From Siphonodentalium dalli (Eukaryota; Mollusca; Scaphopoda; Gadilida; Siphonodentaliidae), in assembly GCA_032622095.1 (NCBI GenBank), contig CP136063.1, forward strand, positions 28,644,987 through 28,708,986: DNA of 64,000 nucleotides, written 5' to 3'. Both the position numbers and the translations under genes were made by a program. The notes beneath the pieces are model-generated. The model searched no databases. It was not told where the DNA came from and saw only the letters and a program-made list of their open reading frames with translations. Position 1 is the stretch's first letter; each line of letters begins with the position of its first letter. Positions 21,101 to 29,959 of this stretch are shown piece by piece.

Positions 21101-23307
21101 CAATGGCTCCTGCTGTTTTCCCACATATGACCAAGAAGAGAGGTAGCCGAGGTCGTTTCATGTTTACACACACCACAGTGTAAAGATAGGACAGACTCTT
21201 CTTGTGTGTGATTGTACGTGTATAAAGTAACAACAAGCTGTCCTAATGTGCGCATTTTAAGTGTCAATTCGTCGTCCATCTCCACGGATGACTGTAGAGT
21301 GAGAATGGTGTTCCACTGTTTAGTACCCTCACTGCTGTTCGTAATTGGGCACGCTATGATATTCTGACAATCACGTTTGTGATCGCCGCAAACAGTCACG
21401 GGAACCATGCCATGTTCCGATTGTCCAGCCTTGTCGGCACTCACCAAGGATGATCTAGCAATGCATGAAGACACGTGCAAACTGATACATCGGTCGTTCA
21501 TTGGTTCTGTGGTGTTCATGCTGTTACACAATGTATCGGTTCGTTTGGTTAAAACAGGAACAGCATCATTGGTGAGTGTAGACAAAGGAACGTAAATAAC
21601 ATGTTCAGTTGCTCCTGTTGCGAATAGTGCATTCAAAACATGTCTTGCGGTAGCCAAACCTACAACATAGTTAGCTGCACAAGATGTGTAAGCGCGAGTT
21701 TCGAAGAATATCTCTAATTGCTTCCAAATTGGGAGTGGTGAAGAAATCGCCATGGATAAAAAACGGTTTCCGGAAGTTGTAAGACGACCTGCTGGAAACA
21801 TATGGATATGTTCCCCCAGATGGAGTCCCCACTTACTGATATTGGTGAATCCCAAGCGACAAATGCCACAATACACACGAATCGAGCCTGTTAAAGAATC
21901 TACTCCAATCACCGGATGAGTAAGTCTTTTCATCCGGCTTACTAGTTTTGTCCGGACAAGCGTACACGGTAACTGGCCTCTTAAGATAGTGTAAGGTTGA
22001 TTCGTAAACACAAAGTCATTGTCACATGTGGACACAATTATGTAGCGCGATCCTTGTTCGGTAAACCGTTTAACTATGACATCGACAGAGAGCCCTAGAG
22101 TCGAACTTAATTTCAAACAGGTCGTTGAAAATATAAGTCGATGAACAGCAAAATTATTCCCGTCATGTTTATCTTTTAAAAGTCCACACATCGGACATGA
22201 CAGACACGAGAAAACGTCGGCGAATATATGTTTCTTGGCATGTACATCTGATGTATTGTATGACAATGCAGGCCAGTTACCCAGGGACATGCTTGTGTCG
22301 ATAATCAGATGATCAGGAGATCTGGATATCTGCAGTAATGTGTAAACAGGACCATCAGCATCGAAACATATGCATGAGTCTGGAGTATTTCCGTCTAGTA
22401 CGTGCATTGCGAGATGTTTCACAATACTAGATGAAAACTTCGACGATACGAGATTAGTGTCGCTTGTCGGAAGATATACATAGCATTGACTGCAGTAAAA
22501 CAATTGAATCGGGCCACTCTCCCATCCCAAGCAATGCGTGAACCTTTGAATCCACATATGGTCAATAAGACGGTTCACATTCTTCCAACAGTGATGACAA
22601 ATCCCACAATGGAATACTCCGCCGCGGATAGATTCCACTCTACGTATTAGTTTCGCCAGGTTGGAGATTCTAGCTGGATCACGGGTGCCTGATTTCACCG
22701 TACAACTATTAGTGGCAGATTTTAATGCATCCTTCTGTATATTCGGTTCCCCAGAGGCAGTTAGTTCACATGCTAGATCAGGGTTGTGTGTAAATGGTTC
22801 ATCAGATGAAGTCAGTTCACATGCTAGATCCCGGTTCTGTGTAAATGTTTCCCCAGAGGCAGTTAGTTCACGTGCTAGATCCGGGTTGTGTGTAAATGGT
22901 TCCACAGAGACAGTCAGCTCACATGCTAGATCCGGGTTGTGTGTGAATGGTTCACCAGAGACAGTCAGTTCACATGCTAGATCCGGGTTGTGTGTGAATG
23001 GTTCACCAGAGACAGTCAGTTCACATGCTAGATCCGGGTTGTGTGTGAATGGTTCACCAGAGACAGTCAGTTCACATGCTAGATCCGGGTTGTGTGTGAA
23101 TGGTTCACCAGAGACAGTCAGTTCACATGCTAGATCCGAGGTGTGTGTAAATGTAGCGCTATACTCTTCTCTAACGACTCCGATATTTTCCACGATACCA
23201 CATGTGCTTCCTTGTTCAGTGTACGATCCTGATGTCTCACATGAATCGTCCGATATCCTTCTCGACTTGGGTGGGCGTGAATCGATACCATGTTCATTCA
23301 TTTGCAT
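18163..23307 (-). CDS. Large protein with a 17-residue repeat tract and three tandem three-site Cys/His modules; family not recognised
   Basis: One uninterrupted frame of about 1714 residues. The open frame starts earlier with TTG; I chose the first ATG (23307-23305, A at -3), with another ATG two codons on. Residues about 52-187 are eight near-identical 17-residue repeats (FTHNPDLACELTVSGEP). Three modules spaced about 477 residues apart follow. Each has site I (near 233, 709, 1187), C-x2-C-x12-H-x7/8-H-C-x2-W; site II, FYCxxC/LFCxxC with a later H-x3-5-H; a GNW motif and an HIF.D motif; and site III (near 477, 945, 1415), CGIC-x12-H-x3-H-x-H ending HIHMFP or HIHLFP with a WGLHL core. Site III fits a C2H2 finger. 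The tail is acidic and has two sumoylation-type motifs (IKIE, VKQE), the second at the extreme C-terminus. A nuclear DNA- or RNA-binding role is inference. No introns and no stops suggest a live gene or a recent retrocopy. Confidence 0.8.
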   Translation of the reverse strand: MQMNEHGIDSRPPKSRRISDDSCETSGSYTEQGSTCGIVENIGVVREEYSATFTHTSDLACELTVSGEPFTHNPDLACELTVSGEPFTHNPDLACELTVSGEPFTHNPDLACELTVSGEPFTHNPDLACELTVSVEPFTHNPDLARELTASGETFTQNRDLACELTSSDEPFTHNPDLACELTASGEPNIQKDALKSATNSCTVKSGTRDPARISNLAKLIRRVESIRGGVFHCGICHHCWKNVNRLIDHMWIQRFTHCLGWESGPIQLFYCSQCYVYLPTSDTNLVSSKFSSSIVKHLAMHVLDGNTPDSCICFDADGPVYTLLQISRSPDHLIIDTSMSLGNWPALSYNTSDVHAKKHIFADVFSCLSCPMCGLLKDKHDGNNFAVHRLIFSTTCLKLSSTLGLSVDVIVKRFTEQGSRYIIVSTCDNDFVFTNQPYTILRGQLPCTLVRTKLVSRMKRLTHPVIGVDSLTGSIRVYCGICRLGFTNISKWGLHLGEHIHMFPAGRLTTSGNRFLSMAISSPLPIWKQLEIFFETRAYTSCAANYVVGLATARHVLNALFATGATEHVIYVPLSTLTNDAVPVLTKRTDTLCNSMNTTEPMNDRCISLHVSSCIARSSLVSADKAGQSEHGMVPVTVCGDHKRDCQNIIACPITNSSEGTKQWNTILTLQSSVEMDDELTLKMRTLGQLVVTLYTYNHTQEESVLSLHCGVCKHETTSATSLLGHMWENSRSHCAEWLNSTNEIGLFYCGKCEYFYPTWNANIYEKQFSEHIVNHIVRDHAGGVSNGCVSFGINGPTYILLHTMSPNNCLSVNASISVGNWVSATRVEWNHVLRIHIFEDIYNCNCSLPLKDRLASLCKCMKISTTFVQNIQDYFKKSLNRECKTLMFAANSTDRIVEISESLSSDTMLSDKVIQCLQFSSTIDMLFLPIVGLNVLTGSARLFCGICKNGFQSVSKWGLHLKGHIHLFPLVQTSIWKETELVRELKFDTIPAWSILRRCFIDGSIFRKLQEPTHFTTGLIAVQTILNLIFSPQSSRFVFDVKFPQVTISQSTGDVECGPVTNTDLGIEMKCQSRESAYTHPRLKSIHPQTVNSVVAMPLASTQYANQVGKLKSIQPETVNTAVTMPEASIKSGNIWGQLESIRKSAIRPFDMNGDLFSRINQLGEVMFRLCKMMHTVSYIDVKCALCGKVQSSMIDLILHFWQTKDSDHCSDWFSGDIQVLFCDQCETFIPISGMDLVHGEVPTTMLKHVFDNSHARSTLNHCVIFDISGPSYFLCTITNNMHCLSIDHSLSHGNWPSGSAKMSAKLKNHIFCDMYSTRKQTPAHTLSFFFTNMKLDSVLPGHKLERLLSIRRKRRTIFFALDAKYPVELPGSLTRETMLPPRMRPRLDVCRLTDLIRPMFGVNVETGSGLIFCGICGHGSVNISEWGLHLKHHIHMFPVARYTRSLERKFINDFQNTPQPAWKYLEFFFGPERGVGTTHLNLASRLNSTHTMLNLLFSPNANVHSLDVSQPETGIFETKQTGMLIPQDSAEEFTTDNDTVIPRDSAFVFTTDTGQCDDVDMKPETVSLDGGLLADIHDVTDDAPEEHLNGCESREWADTQNISGGGNLNSGSTYCGTKIKIENESEESGVQYKPQTNQNSDATVNRIEVGNDTHDTRCMLKYKGKSDTILTTVSNTRCNDPGINCCRVNQVCSPVVVWDNALDIDVKQEPV
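22745..23152 (-). repeat. Coding minisatellite, 51 bp x 8, inside the large gene
   Basis: Eight consecutive 51-bp units encode the 17-residue repeats. The central units are almost identical at DNA level while the outer ones have diverged, as expected if the middle expanded recently. Because 51 is a multiple of three, copy-number change keeps the frame. Confidence 0.93.
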
Positions 23308-23379
23308 GATGAAAGCGAGCAATGTTCGTCAGTGTGTCGATGGAATTATCAATCACCGTGTATATACGTAATTCAATTA

Positions 23380-23515
23380 ACCTGTCTTGTTCAGCGGATG
23401 ATCCCCCGTGGGCAATGTAGACTTTCTCTCTCGCCAAGGCCGCTTCCCTATAAATACATAGTGAACATTTATGACGTAAAGCAAACCGCTTCGGTGAATT
23501 ACACCAGCGAATAAT
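23380..23515 (-). promoter_or_regulatory. Possible core promoter of the large gene
   Basis: A TATTTATAG box on the minus strand (about 23446-23455) lies about 140 bp before the ATG, in a short stretch free of repeats and bounded upstream by family A sequence. If used, the upstream regulatory region would be made of transposon sequence. Weak evidence. Confidence 0.25.
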
Positions 23516-24281
23516 TTAAAATGGTCTATCTCTTTGTAAGCATGTGTTACATGTATATAGTTACGGCCCTTACGGGGTATAAACCATTATATATGAATCG
23601 AAGACCTCTGTCCGGAAAAGCTTCTATCCATTAAAGATGGATTATCTCTTTAAATAACAAATTTTAAATAGTTGCGTCGGTATAAAATAATAGATATGAA
23701 CTGAAGACCCCTGTCCGGAAAAGCTTCTATCAATTAATATTGATTTTATTTCGAATATTAAATCAGGACCGTTTATGTTACTATTTTTAGAACAGACCAT
23801 TCGAATGATACCATATTGCGATATAGATCACTGGGCTGTTCCTATGGCTACGCACCGAAAGTCAAATGTCCCAGATTGATTGTTTGTATTGTTCCACAGA
23901 TATAAGCGATAATGAGTATAATTAAGGTTTGTTTGTGACAAAATTGTACAATAAAAGTTCTGGTCTCTGTTAACAGTAACCACTATTGTTCGTTAGCTGA
24001 ACAAACACACCTATTTAGACCAGAAAATATTCGAAATAAAATGAATATTAATCGATAGAAGCATTTCCGGACAGGAGTCTTCGATTCAAATGTAATATTG
24101 TATACCCCGGTAACTATATAATACATGTCTACAAAGAGATAATCCACCTTTAATATTGATTTTAGTTCGAATATGTTCTGGCCTAATAACATGTGATTGT
24201 TTGGCTAACGAACAATAGTGATTACTGTTAACAGATACCAGAAATGTTATTGTGTAACTTTGTCACAACTAGACGTTAATT
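23516..24281 (-). mobile_element. Outer family A copy, split by an inner family A copy
   Basis: Minus-oriented family A sequence at 23516-23635 (TTAA at 23516, then right-end sequence to GCTTCTATCCATTAA) resumes at 24150 (TTAATATTGATTTTAGTTCG) and continues to ACGTTAATTA at about 24281, where the 2.8-kb element interrupts it. Short matches suggest that it continues at 27085-27100 and after 27639. Confidence 0.75.
23632..24153 (+). mobile_element. Complete family A element inserted in another family A copy
   Basis: 522 bp from TTAA-AGATGGATTATC to GATAATCCACCT-TTAA. The host sequence reads CCATTAATATTG when the insert is removed, which matches the internal site of other copies (CGATTAATATTA). 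TTAA is therefore the duplicated target, or at least contains it (TA alone would also fit at this one site). Confidence 0.9.
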
Positions 24282-24882
24282 AAGGACTTTGATAACCCAA
24301 TTTCCCCCAAATTTGATGGAGTCAAAATAAAAGTTTACGTTCATTAGTTTATTAGTAATCAGAGTAACCAATCCCATGAATGAAACGTATATTGAAAAAG
24401 TATAATTCGTGTTGGAATATTTTAGAAATACTAAATGTTTAGAGGTATTTTTTTCGAACCCAAAATCAATAAACACAAAGTAGCATATCAAAGAGAAAAA
24501 TATGTCAATGTGTACTGAACACTGTGAAGAATGGTGAACAATAAAATAATATTCATATATATCAAGTATTCTTGGATATAATTACTAAGAACCACGTGTT
24601 TAGACACAATTGAGTAATTTACCTGACATCGCTTGTAGTGAGATGACAGTTAATATCTGTGGACAGTGTTGAGTTGTGAATCGCTAGACAAAAGAACTGT
24701 GTAATCCCCAATCTGGGGGTACCCCATAGCCCAGAAACTAGATCACCAATCAGCTGAATCAGGATGTTTTTCTCATGGGTCAGCACTTGCTGGTCATAAT
24801 TCCAACTGGCTTGAGTGAGTATATCTTAGAGTATAAGCATGATATCAATTGTAGTGAGGTGACAATTAACTGTTAATATACC

Positions 24883-25060
24883 AATAACTTGATTTTGGAG
24901 GGCGTTATGGTTTATTAACGGCCCTCCAGAAATGATTAACAGCCCGATGGGTTTATTAAAGGCCCGAGACGAAGTCGAGGGCCTTTAATGGCCCGATGGT
25001 TGTTAATCATTTCTGGAGGGCCGTTAATAAACCATAATGCCCGACAAAATCAAGTTATTA
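24883..25060. repeat. Long hairpin, arms of about 85 bp
   Basis: Starts AATAACTTGATTTTG and ends CAAAATCAAGTTATT. The arms are near-perfect with a centre around GAGACGAAGTCGAG. They contain GGCCGTTAATAAACCAT and its complement. It sits in the insertion that splits the 223-bp tandem repeat. Confidence 0.9.
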
Positions 25061-25457
25061 CTATTATTACCACTTTCTGAAATGAAACCCAACTAGAACA
25101 TAGATGAGTGAGTAAGCAGCAATATGTCAAATGAAATACATGTAATAACTCTTCTTTTTTTCAAAACGATCACAATTCAAACCATGTGTCGTCTGTATGT
25201 TGTCAAACAAATTGTCACGTGACTAATTATATTATTTACCACGAAAATAGGGACATATCTAACGAAAATTCAGTCAGAAATCTAATTTATTCCATTTGTT
25301 AGGTAACACTTACTTGTTGTTGGTCTGTTATTACATCATTTACATCTACTACAGTAAAATTTCAGTTTTATTCGTAATAATATACTATAAACTTGTTTTA
25401 ACAGAAATTCCGGAATCCGAAATAAGGTTGCGTTCGATTGGATTTCTAGCAAATCGC

Positions 25458-25504
25458 AAACCGGATGCGGGCCGTTAATATCGTTAACGGCCCGCATCCG
25501 GTTT
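25458..25504. repeat. Perfect 21-bp inverted repeat
   Basis: Arms 25458-25478 and 25484-25504 pair perfectly around TATCG. It is GC-rich (CCGGATGCGGGCCGTTAA) in AT-rich surroundings and shares the GGGCCGTTAA core with the hairpin 400 bp to its left, so both belong to one insertion. Confidence 0.92.
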
Positions 25505-25963
25505 GATGCCGGGCGTTATGGCTTTTTACCGTTCGGGTAAAATACTGTTAATCTACTAGAGAACGCCCTCTAAAGTGGTAATAATATCTGTGGACAGAAG
25601 TGTTTTGTGAATCTCTTGACAAAAGAACTGTGTAATCCCCAATCTGAGGGTACCCCATAGCCCAGAAACTAGATCACCAATCAGCTGAATCAGGATGTTT
25701 TTCTCATGGGTCAGCACTTGCTGGTCATAATCCCAACTGGCTTGAGTGAGTATATCTTAGAGTATAAGCATGATATCCATTGTAGTGAGGTGACAATTAA
25801 GTGTTAATATCTGTGGACAGTAGTGTTTTGTGAATATATTGACAGAAGAACTGTGTAATCCCCAACATGAGGGTACCCCATAGCCCAGAAACTAGATCAC
25901 CAATCAGCCTGGATCAGGATATATTTTTCTCATGGGTCATAATCCCAGCTGTCTTGAGTGAAC

Positions 25964-26819
25964 ATTAACTTGACCCATCAAATTCAGTTCCCAAATAGCT
26001 TTTATGAGCAATAAAATCTACAATTTCTAAGCAACTGCTTCCAAGCCAAAATCTTAATAAAACTGAAGAAATGTGGGCATATCTTTATTGTTCATCATTC
26101 GTCACAGTGTTCAGTACAGTTATCCATATCTTTTTCTTAGATGGGATATTATAAGCATAATAATTAATTAATCCGCGCCCAGCGACACCCTCGCTTTCTG
26201 GTTTCCGGCGTCGATCTGATCCGGAAATTACAACATATCTCGCAACTGGAACAGCCTTGACCTTCACGTCATTTGAAAATAATTTTGACAGTTGGATGTT
26301 CGATTATATTTTACCCACCCTCCCTCCCATTTGGATTTATTTATCGCTTTGTATTCCCCTCTTTGTGGCGGAATACTCCAATACTCATATGATGTGAACA
26401 GCTATAAACTGGAAACTTACTCATTTATTGACTTGAATATTTAAGATATGTAAAGTTTGAGCTTATGCCCTTATGGGAAGTTGACAATAAGTGATAGCAG
26501 TAAATATGAAGTCAATTGATATGTATTTCATTCTCTTCATAGCTAATTGTATTGTGCGATAGATACTTATTTTTAGTGTCTGTAATCTTTATGTCAGAAA
26601 GATGTTTGATGTTCTGAAAGTGAGCGAATGATGTGACTCATGTGAGTTGAATGACAGTCGTGTGTTGATGGAGCTGAATGTAATGTAAACTAATGTATAC
26701 TATGTAACTGAGCTTGCCTCATTCCTGCCATAATAAATCATGTACTCGGCATTGAGCCTTATTGTCTCTCCTAAACGTAGAATCACATGTACATGTCGTA
26801 GCATTACCTCAGGTGTGTC
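25964..26819. other. No gene seen; interior of the 2.8-kb element
   Basis: Contains short, non-conserved frames only. CATAATAAATCATG near 26730 includes an AATAAA but no transcript can be tied to it. Confidence 0.4.
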
Positions 26820-27100
26820 CATTAATTCGGAATTAGTCTCACAGACCCATTTTAAATTAGGGAGCAAGGGGAGTAATAATAATCTTTGTGTTTGTTGAAT
26901 TTGCGTTCGAAAAAAAATATATTTAAAAAACTTCTATAAATTTCACATTTTGAATTTCTAACTTAACGAATTATACTCTCAAAATGCATCCATGTGTTTG
27001 GTTACTGTGATTACTAATAAAAGTGAACATAAACCTTTATTTTTTTTACATTAAATTTGGGGGAAATTGGGTTAGCAAAGTCATTAATCTCAGTATCGCT

Positions 27101-27639
27101 TTAAAGGTGGATTATCTCTTTGTAAACATGTACTATATAGTTACTGGGGTATAAAATATTAGATCTGAATCGAAGACTGTTGTCCGGAAATGCTTATATC
27201 CATTAATATTAATTTTATTTCGAATAGTTTCTGGTCTAAAATTAAAAAGGTGTGTTTATTTAGCTAGCGAACAATAGTGGTTACTGTTGACAGAGACCAG
27301 AAATTTTATTGTGTAATTTTGTAACAAATAAACGTTAATTATACTCATCATCGCTTGTAACTATGGCATAAGCCATACAACCAATCATTCTGGGACATTT
27401 GACGTTCGGTGCATAGCCATATGAACAGCCTAATGTTCTCTGTCGATACATGATATCACCCGAATTGTCTGTTCTATAAAAATAGACAAATAAACGGGAC
27501 TAATATAAAATATTACTGGTATTCGAAATAAAATCAATATTAATGGACAGAAGCCTTTCCGGTCAGGAATCTTCAGTTCATATTTATTATTTTATACACT
27601 CGCAACTATTTGTTATTTAAAGAGATGAGCCATCTTTAA
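27101..27639 (-). mobile_element. Family A element, full length
   Basis: 539 bp, from TTAA-AGGTGGATTATC (27101) to GATGAGCCATCT-TTAA (27636-27639). It is the longest complete copy here. After it, ATAACTATGGAATAACC resembles the sequence that would follow CGCTT in the outer family A copy, so this is probably a third layer in the same nest. Confidence 0.9.
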
Positions 27640-27679
27640 TATAACTATGGAATAACCAGATAACACAATACACTCAATA

Positions 27680-28003
27680 AATTACCAGCCCTGGTATTAT
27701 GAAAGAAGATGTAGTGCAAGTGGTATGTTTGTCACTGATAGAATGCTGTCGCTAGGGATGTTGAGGAGAAAGTGTGTGTTCAGTTTTCGCGAGAGAATGA
27801 AATTATGAAAGATATGAACAATTCAATCATTTATATGTTTTTCAATTCAGATTTAAAATACTTTTCCAAAATATTTCATTGTTGGAACGATTTATTGTAT
27901 ACTATATGATTGATTAATGATTACTGATATATACATGTATAACATACTCATATATGGACCAACAGAGTCTGAAATAAAGATATAATAATAATAATTGGTA
28001 AGA
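27680..28003. other. No gene seen
   Basis: Unique-looking AT-rich DNA between the nest and the zinc-finger duplicates. No frame of note. Confidence 0.4.
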
Positions 28004-28574
28004 TTAAGAAACAGAAAAATTTCAAAAAGGGGGTCGTTATATATGTAGTCTCATACAGGTGTGAATCTTATATGTACGGTACCTACCTTATGCGACACAA
28101 TTATTGTTTAAAAACATGAACTGAGAAACTGTCAGTATTTTGAAATGAGTGAGTTGGTTGCAATGATTGCCACCAAATAATAATAAAATTCGGTTCACAC
28201 GAGCAGAGACAACAAAAGAGCGTTGTGTGTGTAGAAGCGACAAACGGACATTTAACCAGAGTTATAATTTGAAACAGTCACAGCCGATCTGGCAGTTAAC
28301 TTTTACGAGGCCGGAATTTGCTCCTTCGTCAGAACAAACGACAATCCACACAGGAGACAGTCCACACGATTGTGAGATTATGTAGGGACGTATTCAGCCA
28401 TTCTGGTCATCTGAATTCACATATGATATGTCACACAGGCGACCGGCCATTTGAGTGTGAAGCAAGTGAAAATGTATTCACAAACTCGAGAAATCGGTTT
28501 GTACATACATGACTGTATGGGTGTCAATACAGGAGACATCGGACTGTACATACATGACTGTATGGGTATCAATC
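28004..28574 (+). pseudogene. Decayed C2H2 zinc-finger gene fragment, copy 1
   Basis: Plus-strand remnants of C2H2 fingers. One frame has TIHTGDSPHDCEI; after one extra base (ATTATG where ATATG would be expected, near 28378) the reading shifts to CRDVFSHSGHLNSHMICH, then TGDRPFECE and VFTNSRNRFVHT. The second finger has lost its second Cys. An upstream stretch with CRSDKRTFNQSYNLK is another degenerate finger. No start codon or intact array. The unit starts at a TTAA (28004) and is duplicated directly at 28614. It is distinct from the TGDKP-type genes at 37 and 46 kb. Confidence 0.75.
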
Positions 28575-28617
28575 AACTATTTAAAATTTGTTATTTAAAT
28601 AGATAATCCATCTTTAA
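28571..28617 (-). mobile_element. Family A left-end fragment at a TTAA
   Basis: CAACTATTTAAAATTTG to GATAATCCATCT-TTAA (28614-28617), immediately followed by GAAACAG. Copy 1 of the flanking duplication reads GATTAAGAAACAG at the matching place without the element, giving an empty site for comparison. Confidence 0.8.
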
Positions 28618-29215
28618 GAAACAGAAAAGGGGGTCGTTAAACGTATACATGTAGTCTCATACAGGTGTGGATCTTATATGTACCTACCTTATGCGACATA
28701 ATTATTGTTTAAAAACATGAACTGAGAAACTGTCGGTATTTTGAAATGAGTGAGTTGCAATGATTGCCACAAAATAATAATAATAAAAATCGGTTCACAA
28801 GAGCAGAGACCACAAAAGAGCGTTGTGTATGTAGAAGCGACAAACGGAAATTTAACCCGAGTTATAATTTGAAACAGTCACGTGACAGCCGATCTGGCAG
28901 TTAACTTTTACGAGGCCTGAATTTGTATGGAGTTAGACTTATTTTATTGTTTTCAGACCTCGAGAAACATCCGCTCCTTCGTCGGAACAAAAGACAATCC
29001 ACACAGGAGACAGTCCACACGATTGTGAGATTATGTAGGGAAGTATTCAGCCATTCTGGTCATCTGAATTCACATATGATATGTCACACAGGCGACCGGC
29101 CATTTGAGTGTGAAGCAAGTGAAAATGTATTCACAAACTCGAGAAATCGGTTTGTACATACATGACTGTATGGGTGTCAATACAGGAGAAATCGGACTGT
29201 ACATACATGACTTTA
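28614..29215 (+). pseudogene. Decayed C2H2 zinc-finger gene fragment, copy 2
   Basis: Direct duplicate of 28004-28574 with the same frameshift base, so the damage predates the duplication. It retains about 50 bp (28926-28975) missing from copy 1: a T-rich run ending TATTGTTTTCAG-ACCTCGAG that looks like an intron 3' end and acceptor. That suggests the parent was a multi-exon gene and that copy 1 lost this piece. The final finger again lacks its second Cys. Confidence 0.75.
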
Positions 29216-29449
29216 TTATATGACTACCACTAATCCCTTACAAATACCACTATTGTTTGGCTATAATTTCCAAGCTTGTCTGGTCGTGAGCCGTATCGGT
29301 ATTCTATGAATTCCGTATCAGTATCCTTTGAATTCCGTATCAGTATCCCGTGAATTTAGGTCACCGGAAGTTGGGAACTATTTATCAGGTCTGTTCGTTT
29401 GAAACGGAAATGGGATGGTGTTAAATGTGTCATAATAATAAACGCTTTA

Positions 29450-29606
29450 TCGGTACAGTGAAGTGATATGGGCTGCAGTATCACGTCTCGTTGACGATGT
29501 CAGATCGCCGCATCAAACTCGCTGCCTGTGGCAGCTCGTTTGATACGGCGATCTGACATCGTCAACTCGGCGTGATACTGCACCCCATATCACTTCACTG
29601 TACCGA
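29450..29606. repeat. Long hairpin, about 77-bp arms, 3-base loop
   Basis: Left arm 29450-29526, loop TGT, right arm 29530-29606. The arms contain GACGATGTCAGATCGCCG and its complement with only a few mismatches. This is one of the tightest hairpins in the window, with no family members seen here. Confidence 0.92.
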
Positions 29607-29959
29607 CAATGTGTATGTATGGGTATCAATACAGGAGTACGGGTATGAAAAAGTCAAATTATTATCAATTAGATCATCACAACCCAAAGGGTTGTTTTAC
29701 AGTAACATAAGCGACGCAAGTATAGTTGTGACGTCAGTAATTTCTATACCCTATCAACATGAAAAAATCGTTTTTACATCCGGGCGATTCAGACCTATGG
29801 GGCCCTATGGTGGCCGCCATGTTGGAATAGAATTGTCAAATTAATAAAACGAATTTATTTTTCTTCTTCGATCAGCCTCCCTATAGCAACACTATTAAAT
29901 TTGAAAAACAAAATCAACCTTATTCAAAATTAAATGCTTAATGTGGATTTAGCTGACGC

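Larger units (their letters stand above)
24636..25963. repeat. Three tandem copies of an about 223-bp unit, second junction carrying an insertion
   Basis: The phrases AATATCTGTGGACAG, AAGAACTGTGTAATCCCCAA and CATAGCCCAGAAACTAGATC recur at about 24652, 25585 and 25815. Copies 2 and 3 are directly adjacent. Between copies 1 and 2 about 690 bp of foreign sequence (24880-25573) is inserted at GTTAATAT/ATCTGTGG. Confidence 0.88.
24282..27084. mobile_element. 2.8-kb element with about 250-bp degenerate terminal inverted repeats
   Basis: The left end (24282-24550) and right end (26820-27084) are inverted copies: GACTTTG followed by TAACCCAATTTCCCCCAAAT outermost, then matching blocks such as TAGTAATCA, GTATAATTCGT and AACACAAAG at the same spacing. 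On both sides the flanking sequence belongs to the outer family A copy, so this is a discrete insertion. The interior holds a 223-bp tandem repeat and a palindrome-rich insertion. I found no transposase ORF. The target duplication is TA or slightly longer; the AT-rich site leaves this open. Confidence 0.65.

Noticed and set aside
23308-23322. Start of the large protein at 23322
   Set aside because: That codon is TTG on the minus strand, preceded closely by a TGA in frame. The first ATG is 23307-23305.
22661-23371. Plus-strand open frame of 236 residues with repeats
   Set aside because: It is the antisense shadow of the 51-bp coding repeat; because the unit is a multiple of three, several frames stay open. 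The minus strand carries the long conserved protein.
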